From Erodium maritimum (taxonomy: Eukaryota > Streptophyta > Magnoliopsida > Geraniales > Geraniaceae), in NCBI GenBank assembly GCA_963921825.1, contig OY997589.1:70850523-70914522 (forward strand): 64,000 nucleotides of DNA, read 5' to 3'. A model generated the notes under the pieces. That model did not search any database and was not told the origin of the DNA. It saw only the letters and a program-made list of their open reading frames with translations. This document shows, in pieces, positions 46,970-57,913 of this stretch. The position numbers and the translations under genes were made by a program. Each line of letters starts with the position of its first letter. Within the stretch, counting starts at the first letter, position 1.

Positions 46970-47940
46970 TTCAACCTCTCTAGCGCTGGTCTGATCTATG
47001 AATTCATTGACGACTGTGAAACCCCAACACCATCCTTTCTCTACTTCTCATTCCCATTTCCATTGCTTTGGCTCCTTGTCCACTGAGAGTCCCACGACTC
47101 GGCTGGTTGTTGGTATGATTCTTTCACTCTCTCCCGAGGTGTTTCAGCTCGCATGTGTGACCCATATCTGTTTTTCAGTTTGTTCTGCTCCCTCTCCTCG
47201 TCTTCACAATCCTTCTCAATATGATCCATCCTCCCACATTCGAAACAAAAACCCGGAGTCGTTCATATTTTAATCTTACGTAGGTTGGTTTCTCTTTGTT
47301 TCCTAACCACAGTTTGAGTGTATTCCGAAGTGATTGGCAATTGGCCATCGAATTCTAATATGGAGAAAATTCTCCCACGCTCGACCTTCTTCGTTACAGT
47401 CGATCTCCTACACACCTCCTAAACATTCTCCAATTATCTCCCCCACCGGTTTAGTTAACGCATCAAAAGGTAAATTTGATGATTGAATCCACAGTGTCGT
47501 TTCTTCGAAAACCAGGTCCTTGGCGTCTTCTTCACCAGAATGTTTCGTTAGAGCAACAAGGTCTTTATTAAACGTCCACGACTCCTTTTTCAAAACCCTT
47601 CTCCGATCCTTTTCACTGGCAAAGAAAAAACCTGTGACTCCTGGCACCAAAGTTTATGTAGGTATACCTTTTGCATTCCAGACGTTCCACATCACGTCTC
47701 AAAAAACAGCCACCTTCAAAGGTTTGTCTGACAGAACATTCGTTGTCAGACCGAACCTATACTTCTCACCTCCCAGGGCTAGTACCTCCTCCGACACACT
47801 GGCCCCTTCCTCATCGTCGTCTATGAAGATTCCATGTAGTTGTAACTGGAAATCGTCCATAACCAATACAATCACACCTGCTACCCCACAACCGAACACT
47901 AAGTCGGCACAAATCCGCATCAGGACTTGACGGAACCCTA
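46970..47940 (-). pseudogene. LINE-3 ORF1: DUF4283 and CCHC zinc knuckle, broken
   Basis: 47920-47699 (-) reads MRICADLVFGCGVAG with later VLALGGEKYRFGLTTNVLSD, then 47650-47408 with TGFFFASEKDRRRVLKKESW and WTFNKDLVAL, the DUF4283 domain of plant LINE ORF1. Near 47225-47255 the minus strand reads CFECGRMDHIEKDC, a complete CCHC knuckle, followed by an acidic then basic tail. Frameshifts separate these blocks. The role in the family is nucleic-acid binding. Confidence 0.8.
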
Positions 47941-48130
47941 ATCTCCACGAGCGAAAATATCGGCCGAGAGAACTTCTATGAAAAAGGTGTTAGTTACAAA
48001 ATTTAGTTAAACTAATCTTCTAATATTTAGTAAACAACAAATTAAGAATGGAAATTTTTATTTGAGTTGGTACAATCAGAAAATATTCAATCTCTAACAA
48101 AAGATAGGTTGCTTTATATACCCACAATAA

Positions 48131-51100
48131 TGGGTTACGAAAGCGGTGGCGCTTTCAGCGACGATAGTCTGCGTGTGACGGTCGTGAGCGATCGGGAGGG
48201 GTTCTCGGCAGCATCATACGGTGTGTTGATGCGGGGGTAAGTCTCGTGGTGTTAGTTGTTGTTGATTGACTGAACCTCTGGGGGGTTTGGGGTTTCAATC
48301 GACGATCCTGGACTTCAAATTTCGGGGGGAAGTTGACCCTTGTCGCCCCATTCTCGACGACGGTGATGTGGGGTGGTAGGTGTGTCGTCGTTAGTGGTGG
48401 TGGACGGGGTACTATCTCTCGGTCGTTTTGATTGGGAAAGTTGGGGCACGCGGATCAACTGACTGTTTCTAGATCTCGGGCTGTGGTGGTAGAATCAGTG
48501 GGAGTTGGGTCTATGGACGGCGGTGGTGCAATGAAGGGGGAGGTCTGCAATTGTTACCTGGTGACCGGAGTTACTAAATTAGTGGGCTCCATCTTGGTCA
48601 GGGGGTTTAGGGAGAATAGGTCTTCATCTCGGAGGCATCTCGGAGGATATTGATTTCTATGAGGTTCCTGTCTTGGAACTGTAGGGGTCTAGGGAAACTT
48701 GCGTCGGTGGAATACCTGAAAGGGGTGATTCAGCGCAGGAAACCGCAGGTCATTTTTCTCTGCGAAACTCTAGCAAAGAAGGGGGAAGTGGAGATATTGA
48801 AGCTCAAAACAGGGCTTTCGGGTGGCTGTGATATACCAGCGGATGGCCATAAGGGATGGATGATCTTGCTGTGGACATCGGAGATAACTGTAACGCAACA
48901 TCCAGGAGGGGATATGTATATCGACGTCGATATCAAAGGCCCGGTAGATGATGGTATCCTGTTCACCGGAATTTATGGGGAGGAAAAGCGAGAACTCCGG
49001 TGGCAAACGTGGGACCTCCTTCGTTCTATGGGTACGCTTCCATCGGCATCTCCTAGGTGGTTACTGATGGGAGATTTTAATGGTATCCTGCAGCATAAGG
49101 AGAAAAGGGGGGCAGCGATATCCGGGCAGTCTGATTGACGGCTTTTGAGGCGCGATGCAGGATATGGATGTGCAAGATGTACCCCTTTACGGGTATGGAT
49201 TTACCTGTCACAATGGTAGTGAGACGGAGACGAGGATGGAGGTGCAACTGGATAGAGCCCTTATGACCCCGACTCTTAGACATATGTGGCCGGAAGCACA
49301 TTTGGCCAATCTAAGAATATCCACGTCCGATCACCTTCCAATTCTGCTGGACTCTGAACGTCGGGTGGACCAGTTGGTTCTCGAAAATTCCGCTTTGAAA
49401 ATATATGGGCGGAAGACCCTGAATGCGGACAAGTAATCCAGTCGTGGTGGGTGTCCCCGAGGATCGGGATATTTCCACAAAGACGAGGGAAATTGGCGAA
49501 GCACTAGAGATGTGGGGTAAAGAGGTGTACAACGCGCTATCCAGGAAAATAGCCAGATATGAGGGAGACATTCTATGGCTGAATGGCAGGTTGGACCGCA
49601 CGAGTATCTGTAGACATAGAGCACTGCAAAAACTCTACGAGGCGGCGCTAGACAAGAAAGGGGAGTATTGGAGACAGAGGGAAAAACAACACTGGCTTAC
49701 TAAGAGCGACTAGAACACGAAATTTTTTCAAGCGTCAGCATCCTAGAGGAATAAATATCAATAAGGTCACTGAACTCCAGGATGAGGCTGGGACTGTCCT
49801 GACCTGGGACACGGGACTGGGGGATCACATTTTGGAATTCTATAAAACTTTGTCCAAGAAATCAAGGGGAGATGGACAAGGATTTCCAAGATTTCAGCAA
49901 CAGATCTCCGTGTTGCAGAACAGGTCATTGATGGGAGATGTAACGTCGGAGGAGGTGAGTGATGCTACATTCTCAATCGGGCCTAACAAGTCGCCAGGAC
50001 CGGACGGGCTCAACCCGTTTTTCTATTAGAAATATTGGAGTACAGTGGGGGCGGATGTCACCAATTGGGTAAGACGTATATTTGCGGGTAAGGAGATTCC
50101 ACAGGAAGTGAACAAGACAACCCTGGTTCTAATCCCGAAGGTGGAGTGCCCGAAGTCCTTAAAAGATCTTCGGCATATTGCACTATGTAATGTGTTGTTC
50201 AAAGTGGTGTTGAAGGCGGCAGCAAATCGCCTTAAGGGCATGCTGGATGGGATAATTTCGTCCTCTCAAGGGGCGTTGGTCGATTCAGGACAATATTATT
50301 TTGTCCTACGAAACCCTATATGTCCTGAAGAACAAGAGACAAGGTCGAGAGGGGTGGATGGCCTTGAAACTAAACATGAGTAAAGCCTACGACATAGTGG
50401 AATGGGGATTCCTATGGGATAATATGTTAGGATTCGGCTTTGGGGAGGACTGGATATCGATGGTCAGGAGATTCACGTACTCTATCACATACAATATTGT
50501 GGCAGGTGGCCGACAAGCAGGTTTTGTCCAACCGGAGAGGGGCATCAGACAAGGTGACCCGCTATCACCATATCTATTTCTCTTCTGCATAGAAGGATTT
50601 TTCCGCCTCTATAAGAAGCAAAAAGCGGGGGTGACATACATGGGGTGAGGGTGGCTCCAGGGGCTCCCTCGCTTACCCACATGTTCTTTGCAGACGACTG
50701 TTATGTCTACTACAAGGCAAATCTCATGGAAATAGAGCGAATTTGAGATCTACTTCAGATGTTTGAGGAAGCGTCGGGTCAAGTAGTGAATCAACAAAAA
50801 TCGTCTATATTTTTCAGTACCAATACACCGGTAGGCATGCGGTTAGAGGCGGTCCGAATACTAGGGATCCCGGAGCTTCAACAACCATCCCCATATCTGG
50901 GGATCCCGAATATGATGGGCCGTAGCAGGAAACAGGGCCTGCAGTATATCTTGAACAGAGTACTACGTAGGATTCAGAAATGGGACAAAAAACTTTTAAA
51001 TGGGGCAGTAAGGATGTGTTGGTTAAGTCTGTCCTGCAAGTTGTCCCGACGTATACTATGAGTGTAATGAGGCTCCCGCAAGGGACGCTGGAAAATATGA

Positions 51101-52734
51101 ATGTAGTTTTAGCTCGGTTCTGGTGGAAATCATCTGGTCCTGACGGTAAAGGCATTATATGGCAATCCTGGTCGGTCATGTCCCATCCGAAGGAAGCAGG
51201 GGGACTGGGATTCAAAAATATGCAGGACTTCAATACGCCTCTGTTGGGGAACCAATTGTGGAAACTTGTGATGGATGAATCCATCCTGGTGGCAAGAGTT
51301 ATAAAAGATCGTTACTATCCGGAGTCCTCGGCATTGGAGGCGGTAAGGAAACCAAATCAGAGCTACGTCTGGTAAAGTATACTCCCCGCTCAGGACTTGG
51401 TTAAAAGAGGGGCCCAGCGGTTGATTGGTCCAGGGACGACAACGTCGGTTCTTCGACACCCATGACTGACAGGGGTAGAGCCAAGGGTGCAGACGGTGGG
51501 GCCGGGGCTCGATCATCTAAATGTTTCAGGACTTATGAGGCCTAATACGAGACAGTGGAACATAGACGTGATCCGTGATCTGTTCACTAAGGAAGACTAT
51601 CGGGCGATTCTAGCGGTACCTACGAGTAGGACAGCCACCACGGACTCATGGTACTGGGCGGGGGAACATCTGGGGCATTATTCTGTCAAGTCCGCATACG
51701 ATCTAAGCTAACAGGAACAAGAAACACTTCACACTCAGCCAGATATCTGGACATCTATTTGGGCGATGAAAGTGATGCCAAAGGTACACTCCTTTCTGTG
51801 GAGATCATGTTCGGGTTGTCTACAGGTAGCTACAAATCTTCGGCGGCGACACGTGGCAGTAGAGGCGTGTTGCCCTATCTGCAAAAGGAAAGACGAATAC
51901 GAGGTGCATCTACTCATCCAATACCCTGTAGTAGCTGAATGTTGGGCCAAATCTAGCCTGCAGGTTCCTCAAGGAGCTATGAATATCAAAGGATGGCTAA
52001 AAGATACTTTACAACTCAATCCCCCAGCAAGTGGAGGAATGGTGGGATGTATCCTTTGGGAAAGCTGGAAAGCCAGAAACAAAGTAGTATGGGAGAGTAC
52101 CTCAAAGACGGCCCCCTCCATCTATCGACCGACATTCTTCCTGCAAATGTGATGATTGGAAGCAAAGAATAGGAAAACACAAGCAAGGTCAATCCCTCGC
52201 CAACCACACACAGAAGCAGCTGTGACATGGGAGTACCCAACCCAAGGGACATGGGTCATAAACACGGATGTTGCTTTATTTGCGGCGTCGGAGAAGATGC
52301 GGACGGGTTGGATTTGCAAAGATGCTATGGGACGCCTCGATGGGTCTCGCTCGTCCTCGTTCCATGGACCTCAAAATCCGGGGCTAGTGGAGGCATATGG
52401 TATAAGAGACGCGTTGACATAGCTGCTACAACACCCTAGACAAGAGACCAACGTTAGAAGTGATTGTAAGGTCATAGTTGATATGATCAAGAGAGGAGGA
52501 CATTCGTCTTCTCCTTTAGGGATAATCGTCACAGATTGTATTTCCCTGTTAGCTAGACTCGAGTGCGTGCAGCTCGATTTTGTAAAACGGACAGTGAACA
52601 AAGCAGCTCATTGGCTCGCCAGGGCGACTTGTTCTTCCCCTGTCTGGAATTGACAAGGGGGTCATATGCCGGAGCCTCTTCAAAGCAGCATTATTACCGA
52701 TATTTAAATAAAAACTTATATTTATTCATAAAAA
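48131..52734 (+). mobile_element. LINE-4: 5'-truncated L1-type LINE with RNase H
   Basis: About 4.6 kb flanked by tatatacccac(a/c)ataa at 48115-48130 and 52735-52750, 15 of 16 matching. The 5' end lies in the last part of ORF1 (48131-48655, no DUF4283 or knuckle left), so it is 5'-truncated. ORF2 follows, then a short tail of AT-rich sequence. Same general type as LINE-3 but clearly diverged. Its 5' end is about 140 bp from the 5' end of LINE-3, in divergent orientation. Confidence 0.87.
48659..52653 (+). pseudogene. LINE-4 ORF2: EN, RT, zf-RVT, RNase H, broken
   Basis: ATG at 48659 (MRFLSWNCRGLG). Endonuclease to about 49370 (LCETLAKK, TGIYGEEKRE, LLMGDFNGIL, STSDHLPIL). RT at about 49970-51060 ([63 protein letters not shown] near 50690). 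zf-RVT at about 51870-51920 (CPICKRKDEYEVH). RNase H 52230-52650 (WVINTDVA, GLVEAYGIRDAL, SDCKVIVDMI, NKAAHWLARA), keeping the D-E-D-H pattern. Stops at about 49136, 49434, 49711, 50027, 50646, 50744, 51373, 51709 and 52420, plus frameshifts, make it a pseudogene. Confidence 0.88.
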
Positions 52735-52750
52735 TATATACCCACCATAA

Positions 52751-53496
52751 TTAATACTTGATCAATAAGCCTAACAGCTGATGAGTTAAGTGCAATGTGA
52801 CTTGGGATCTAAATTAACATGTCGATCAATCTCTATCCAAAAGATACATCAAGACGTGTGAAAGAAATGGGTATAATTTAAAAATGAAGATAACGTCTTC
52901 ATCAGCCGCACCTCCAATAATTTTCCTTGTAATTTACTGTACATACGATGGATATGATCACGAGCAATCCTAAAACATTTTTGTACGATCTCATGTCCAC
53001 TAACGGCGCATAAGGTTCTGCAGTGTATTGCGCATGCGGCATATGCGCAACACCCGCATGATCTTCGATAAACGGCCTGATTGTCAACATACGGCACGTG
53101 TCCAAATTCTATAGGGTAGCCACATAGCTAGAGTTCCTGTCCAATTGGTTAATCATAGAATCATCATATCCACGCGCCTTTAGGGGTGCAACAAAGACAC
53201 GTCCCTATATTTAACGGAAACGGTGCGCGTAGTATGTAAGCAATGAACGTTGGTGAGAGAAACGGTATGTATGTGATTCAGACAGCGAAAATCGTATAAG
53301 AAGTTAAGAACACATTCACATTTTACGTTCGGACATGAATCAGGTCCCACACAAACAAAACAACAAATCAGAGCTCGCTGTATCTTCTGTTTAATATGAA
53401 AACTTGGCATACAAACTAACCATCACGAGTCGCCAATTCATGCTAATCATTTATTTAAAATCCAATTAATAAACTAACCCATACGTTGATGTGGCC
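52751..53496. other. Upstream region of the PMEI-like gene
   Basis: AT-rich sequence with no confident gene. The overlapping minus frames 52849-53105 and 53180-53410 are Cys/His-rich but match nothing I recognise. The region would contain the distal promoter of the gene at 53568. Confidence 0.5.
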
Positions 53497-53503
53497 TATA
53501 AAA
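53497..53503 (+). promoter_or_regulatory. TATA box of the PMEI-like gene
   Basis: tataaaa in the context gtggcctataaaatccc, 71 bases before the ATG at 53568. Plant transcription usually starts about 30 bases downstream, here about 53530, giving a 5' leader of roughly 40 bases. Confidence 0.7.
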
Positions 53504-53567
53504 TCCCTCCTAATTGAGATATTTTCCATAAACAAAGACGGATCGTTGAATCGTGAGAGCGGAGAAA

Positions 53568-54173
53568 ATGGAAGCTACTCGCATGACGATCTTCGGTTTT
53601 GTTCTAGTATTCATCACCATGCAAGCATGTTGCATGGCAGCGACCACCACCAACACGACGTCGTCTTCGTCTACCAACAAACTCTACACGAAGTTCATCA
53701 AAACACAATGCAGCGTCACCACGTACCCGTCGGTGTGCAGCAAGGCCCTGTCCCAGTACGCCTGGAAGGTGAAGACCGACCCACAATCCCTCTGCTACGC
53801 GGCCATGTCGGTGGCCCTCCAGGCGGCGCAAAACGCCTCGGCGACGGTGCAAAAGCTGGTGACGAAGAAAGGGATGGAGAAGTCGGCGGTGGCGGAGTGC
53901 GTGGAAGAGCTCGGGGACACGGTGGAGGAGCTGAAGCAGTGCCTGGAAGCGCTGGGAGGCGTAAGAAACGCGAAAGGGGACAGGGAGGCGGAGTTTCAGA
54001 TGGAGAACATAAAGACGTGGGCCAGCGCCGCCATAACGGACGAGTACACGTGCACGGACGACCTGGAAGAGGGCGTCAGCGAGTCAGTGAAGAAGACGAT
54101 CAGTAAGTCCGTGGTCAACCTGGCCAGACACACCAGCAATGCCTTGTCTCTCATCAACCATCTCACTTATTAA
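53568..54173 (+). CDS. Plant invertase/pectin methylesterase inhibitor family protein
   Basis: Single-exon gene of 201 codons in the PMEI/invertase-inhibitor family (21-kDa-protein-like branch). Such proteins are secreted to the cell wall and inhibit pectin methylesterases or acid invertases; which target applies here cannot be read. The start is the ATG at 53568 (gagaaaATGGAAGC). Residues 6-24 form a hydrophobic signal peptide (FGFVLVFITMQACCMA), cleaved near 24/25, followed by a Ser/Thr-rich linker (25-36). Cys48 and Cys57 form the hairpin pair typical of the family (QCSVTTYPSVC). Cys111 (AVAEC) and Cys162 (DEYTC) fit the second disulfide. Cys76 and Cys125 are extra. WASAAITDEYTC and the helical C-terminus (SLINHL) are characteristic. 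Length is normal (150-210). The coding part is GC-rich against AT-rich flanks. No disruption is seen. Confidence 0.93.
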   Translation: MEATRMTIFGFVLVFITMQACCMAATTTNTTSSSSTNKLYTKFIKTQCSVTTYPSVCSKALSQYAWKVKTDPQSLCYAAMSVALQAAQNASATVQKLVTKKGMEKSAVAECVEELGDTVEELKQCLEALGGVRNAKGDREAEFQMENIKTWASAAITDEYTCTDDLEEGVSESVKKTISKSVVNLARHTSNALSLINHLTY

Positions 54174-54560
54174 TCCTTCTTTTATTAATTAATTATACTA
54201 TCTATTGCTTGCTTCATCTGTACTGTACATGTATCAGAAATGGCAATTCTCTTTTCATATAATTTGAAAGAATGATTTCCAATCATCTGGTTAATGTGGC
54301 CGATCCGGATCAACCTAACCTCTTTCTTCACGTCTCTGTGTTAATTTTCTTAATGTTGGATTGAGTAGATAATAGTGACATGGTAATTGAATCAAAAGAA
54401 TTGATTGTTTGGATTGTGGTCAAAGTCACACACATGGCTAATTACGGTTGGACAAAATTTAAGGTCCGAGTTTGGTACTTGTTACAAGTTCACAAGTGTG
54501 TAGTATTAGGTAGGGTAAGTTGTTCTTTTCTCCCATGAAACCAATAACAGAAAAAAAAGG
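54174..54560 (+). other. 3' flank of the PMEI-like gene
   Basis: AT-rich, starting with atccttcttttattaattaattata, probably the 3' UTR and polyadenylation region. No canonical AATAAA was located near the stop. Nothing else recognised. Confidence 0.5.
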
Positions 54561-54599
54561 CTCAAATCAGAGCATTGCAAATCAGTAACTATTAGTCTC

Positions 54600-55548
54600 T
54601 CTGTCAAGGACAAAATTGGTTCGATTTACCTTGTTTTGTTACTCTCTTTCTCGATTCTCTACTGGCGGAGTGTCGGAAAAGTTTGACACAAACTCGCCTT
54701 CGGGTTCGCCGTGAAGTGCTGGCTTCGGCGGTGGGTTTCTCTCTAGGTAGTTGAGCAGTGCAAGGAAGTCAAGCCTTTTGATGTGGTGGGTGTGGAGGCG
54801 TCTATGTTAGTCTCCCGGTTCACGATCGTCGAGGTCCGTCCAGTTCCACTTCTCACTTTGTCGCCGATGGTAGGTTTGGGGTCGTCTGGGCTCGATTGTT
54901 CCCGGTGTTGTTGGCCTAAGAGGCCTTGTTTGGTGCTCAATCGGGTGTGGACTCTTCGAGCTGAGACTTGGGGATAGCCTTTTCCTTCTCCTGGTAAGCT
55001 CTGTTTTCACTCTTCATCCGTCTCTCTCTTATCACCCCCATTGTTGTTGGGGTCTCTCGGTGTGTTGGTAGCGGCCACCGAGTAGTTTGTGGGTCGTTTT
55101 GACCCGGCCGGTTTGGCCTTGTTCTTGAGGAGAAGATGGGTTGAGGATTTGGATAGCAAGCTTTCAGGAGGAAAGGTTCAGGTCCTGGCTGTTTTGGAGG
55201 CGTTGGCGATCCTTGCTGCATTAGGTGGATTAGGTCTTCTATTTTGTCTGTTTTTGTTTACTTCGTGTGTTTTTTGGCCGAAGGCCTTAGTTCTGTTTTG
55301 GCCGGAGGCCTTTGGTTGTGTTTCTTGTTTCAGTTGTTGTGTTGGTAGGTTGTTGCTCCTGGTTGGGCCTAATTTCCTTCATGTAAGCATAATTTGGGTA
55401 TGAAGACCCATATGTATTTGAAAATGGGTTAGTTTGGTCTGGTTTGGAGGTGTCGATGTGGCATACTCTAGGTTTGTTCTTGAGGGATTCCCCTTGGTCT
55501 TGTTTTCATACTGAAAACCTGCTCCATCAATAGATTTGTTGATAAAAA
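54600..55548 (+). mobile_element. Non-coding LINE-tailed element, about 0.95 kb
   Basis: Ends caatagatttgttgataaaaaaa at 55526-55548, the same tail form as the element ending at 57897. The body is GC-rich at first (54640-55150, with ctgg/gtcg-rich leader sequence) and T/G-rich later, as in the other non-coding elements. No clear TSD was found and the left end is approximate. The frames inside (for example 55089-55403) show no known domain. Confidence 0.55.
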
Positions 55549-55774
55549 AACTAACTTATAGTCACTCAATCAGTGTTTTTGTGAAGATAATACAAGAACG
55601 ACTTGTTCATTGTCTAGTTGTACTCTTATAGTTTGTTTACAAACTAATATATGTTGAAGTTCGACCATAAAAACTCTTTTATGGAGTATATATAACTCGT
55701 CTTGATCAATTAAAATTAAAATTTAATAAGCAGTTTGGGTAAGTAATATATACGGACGACGGTCACTCAGTGAC
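55549..55774. other. AT-rich spacer
   Basis: Between two LINE-tailed insertions, with no recognisable feature. Confidence 0.55.
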
Positions 55775-56499
55775 AAAGCTAGGTGGGATTCTTTGTCTTA
55801 CGAGGACTTTGTCAAAACAAACTTTTTATAGACCATTGAGAGGTTGTCTTAAAAAAACCTCTCTAAAAAAACCCTTTTCGCTACAGTACCTCCCCTCCCT
55901 TTACCCGACGCCGTCGGCGATAATCGTGGCCCTTGGTCATGGTTATCGTCGGAGGCACTGTCCTTCTCTTCCCCCCTACTTATTCTCTTTCTCCCGGCTT
56001 CCCTTTTTCCTGGCTCTCTCTCGTTTTGAACTAGATCTGTCCTGGAACTCGTGTGGACTTATGCTTGACAGCATGTTGTGCTTCCCGGCTGCTTTGTCGG
56101 CGAACTGAATCGGAGTGAGAGGCCTCTCGGGCTGGTGTGGGTTAGTTAGTCCCGGTGCCTTTGGGTCTTCGGCTTGCTCGGCGAGGGTATTTCTGGCTTC
56201 TTTCCCAGCGTTCAGATCTGTTGTGGTGTGGTCCTGCTCGGTCCGGCGTGTTGTTCTCCGCCGCCGTGTTGTGGTTCTGCCAGGCGAGGTGTTATGGTGG
56301 TAGGCGGTGGATCTCGTTTGTGGATAAAATTCGACCATTTCAGTTACTTTGCCGGAGTGCTTCTTCTGACAGGTGGCGACGGGTGGCAGCGGGTTGTGGC
56401 GGGTGGCGGCGGGTTGGGGCCCGGGTCGGAACTGCTGCTCGGGTCTGGAACCGGGTAGGGTTTTGATCCGGTTCGGGTGGGATGGGTCGGGCCCTACTG

Positions 56500-56600
56500 A
56501 TCTGAGCCTGGACTGGGTCTGGGCCTGGACTGGGTCTGGGCCTGGTCTTGGTCTGGACCTGGTCTGGGTCTGCGCCTGAACTGTTTCTGGTCTGGGTTGG
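56500..56600 (+). repeat. ctgg(a/g)ctgggtctgggc tandem array
   Basis: Short repeats of ctggactgggtctgggc, about 17-18 bp, decaying into tctggacctggtctgggtctg. G/T-rich on the plus strand. Confidence 0.75.
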
Positions 56601-57544
56601 ATATGGTTGGTCCAGGTCGGGGTGGGCTCGTGCTTCCGGCTACATTTCCTCTCTGATTCTGGCTGAGGTTGGGTTGCTCGTGTTCGTTGGAGTCGGGCTT
56701 CATTTCCGGACATCTTGTTGCTCTCTGCCTGTAGATCCAGTGAGCTCCGGTATGGGTGCTGCTCAGTCCACCCCACCTTCGATTGCGATGTCTCCTTTCC
56801 ATTGGAGCTTGGGGAACCTCTTTTCGGATTCGATTTTTGGGTGGGGTTTTTTTTCCAGATTTTCAGGTGTTGGCCACCGGTAAATCCTACCTATCAGTTG
56901 ATATGCTATTGGTAGCTAGCTTTGATGTCATAATTGTCTGGGTTTAGGCTGATTCGTGCTCGGTATAATTACAGGCATTCCCCTTGGGGTCCTCGCTTTG
57001 TGTTGGTCGGCGAGGGGTTACCGGTAACGGTTTCGGAATGTTTAGCTCGCATACCAGCCTTAGAGCCCTAGACGTGATGACTTGGTGCTGCCGGCTAGGA
57101 GTTCGTAGCTTGTACTAGATAGAAATACCAGTCCTCCATCTTATGGGTCTTTTCTCGGTGTAGTCCGGATTTAGGTTTTGGAGGGCTGAGTATGAGCTCC
57201 AGCGTCTGATCAGTCCCTCGCGAAGGAGGAGCTACTCTCGGGTCATTAGAGGTGTCTACTTCCATATCTTGTTGTGGGACGTGCTTCTTCATCATACAGG
57301 GTGGAGATAGTTGCAGAGTTGATCTTTGCTGCTTCTAGGGATCAGGAGTTTGTCTGGCGTTTCATTTCAGATCCGGTCGTGAGACGCGTTTCTTTATCCT
57401 TCAAGATGTTGACCGTCGTGGATCTAGCGGCTCGTTCAGGTTCGGATACTGGCTTGTGGTAGGTTCTAAGTCGGTATCCCTTATGCCTAATGGTTGGAAA
57501 ATACGGGTAAAAGACCTTTTTGGTGTGCTTCTTAGTTGTCTTCC

Positions 57545-57650
57545 AAGCGCCATGATCGTGGTGGTATTCCGAGCGCCAAGCTCGTGGTTGTTTTCAGAGC
57601 GACATGCTCGTATTCAGAGCGTCATGCTAGTATTTAGAGCGTCATGCTCG
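57545..57650 (+). repeat. About 20-bp tandem array (agagcgtcatgctcgt)
   Basis: Five or so degenerate copies of agcgncatgctcgtattcag, changing gradually from agcgccatgatcgtggt to agcgtcatgctcgtgtt. Confidence 0.75.
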
Positions 57651-57674
57651 TGTTGTGGTTGTTCCCCGGTGTGG

Positions 57675-57790
57675 GGCTTCAGGGTCTGCGTACCCGTTCA
57701 TAGCTTCAGGGTCTGCGTACCCATTCATTGCTTTCGGGTCTGCGTACCAATTCATAGCTTCAGGGTCTATGTACTCATTCATAGCTTCAA
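57675..57790 (+). repeat. About 30-bp tandem array (ttcagggtctgcgtaccc)
   Basis: Four units of agcttcagggtctgcgtacccattcat type, close to 30 bp each, translating as repeated FRVCVPIHS in one frame. Not thought to be coding, since it lies near the 3' end of a non-coding element. Confidence 0.83.
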
Positions 57791-57913
57791 GTGCTTGTGG
57801 TCCGTTTTTGTTGGGGAGTCTGTAGCTAGACTTTCTTGGTTGTACTCCTCTTCCTCCTTGAGAGAGATTTAATTTAAATTTGCTTTGTTGATAAAAAAAA
57901 GCTAGGTGGGATT

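Larger units (their letters stand above)
42481..47991 (-). mobile_element. LINE-3: L1-type LINE with DUF4283 ORF1 and RNase H
   Basis: About 5.5 kb on the minus strand: ORF1 (about 47940-46970), ORF2 (46559-42511) and the short tail atttcaaaaaaaaaa at 42481-42495. agttacaa at 42473-42480 and 47992-47999 is a plausible 8-bp TSD. ORF1 is of the DUF4283 plus CCHC zinc-knuckle type, unlike the RRM type of LINE-1/-2, so this is a different plant L1 lineage. Several stops break both ORFs. Confidence 0.85.
55791..57897 (+). mobile_element. Non-coding LINE-tailed retroelement, 2.1 kb
   Basis: Flanked by a perfect 16-bp duplication aaagctaggtgggatt at 55775-55790 and 57898-57913. The 3' end is taatttaaatttgctttgttgat followed by an A-run. 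The first third has a C/T-rich leader (55860-56040), then G/T-rich sequence with tandem arrays at 56500-56580, 57545-57650 and 57675-57790. No RT, endonuclease, DUF4283 or RRM sequence is visible. The frames 55976-56776 (-) and 56155-56466 (+) are translated low-complexity DNA. Insertion by LINE machinery is supported by TSD and tail; the nature of the body is unknown. Confidence 0.82.

Noticed and set aside
52849..53105. Cys/His-containing minus-strand frames upstream of the PMEI-like gene
   Set aside because: No recognisable zinc-binding pattern or family, and two frames overlap; not supported as a gene.
53486..54106. 206-codon frame overlapping the PMEI-like gene in another frame
   Set aside because: A shadow of the GC-rich PMEI coding sequence (Gly/Arg-rich), with no family match.
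54570..55570. TSD for the element ending at 55548 (taactattagtc versus taacttatagtc)
   Set aside because: The match needs a shift and mismatches, so the left boundary was left approximate.
55976..56776. 266-codon minus-strand frame
   Set aside because: It lies inside a LINE-tailed non-coding element, is made of Q/P/R-rich repeats from the tandem array, and has no domain.
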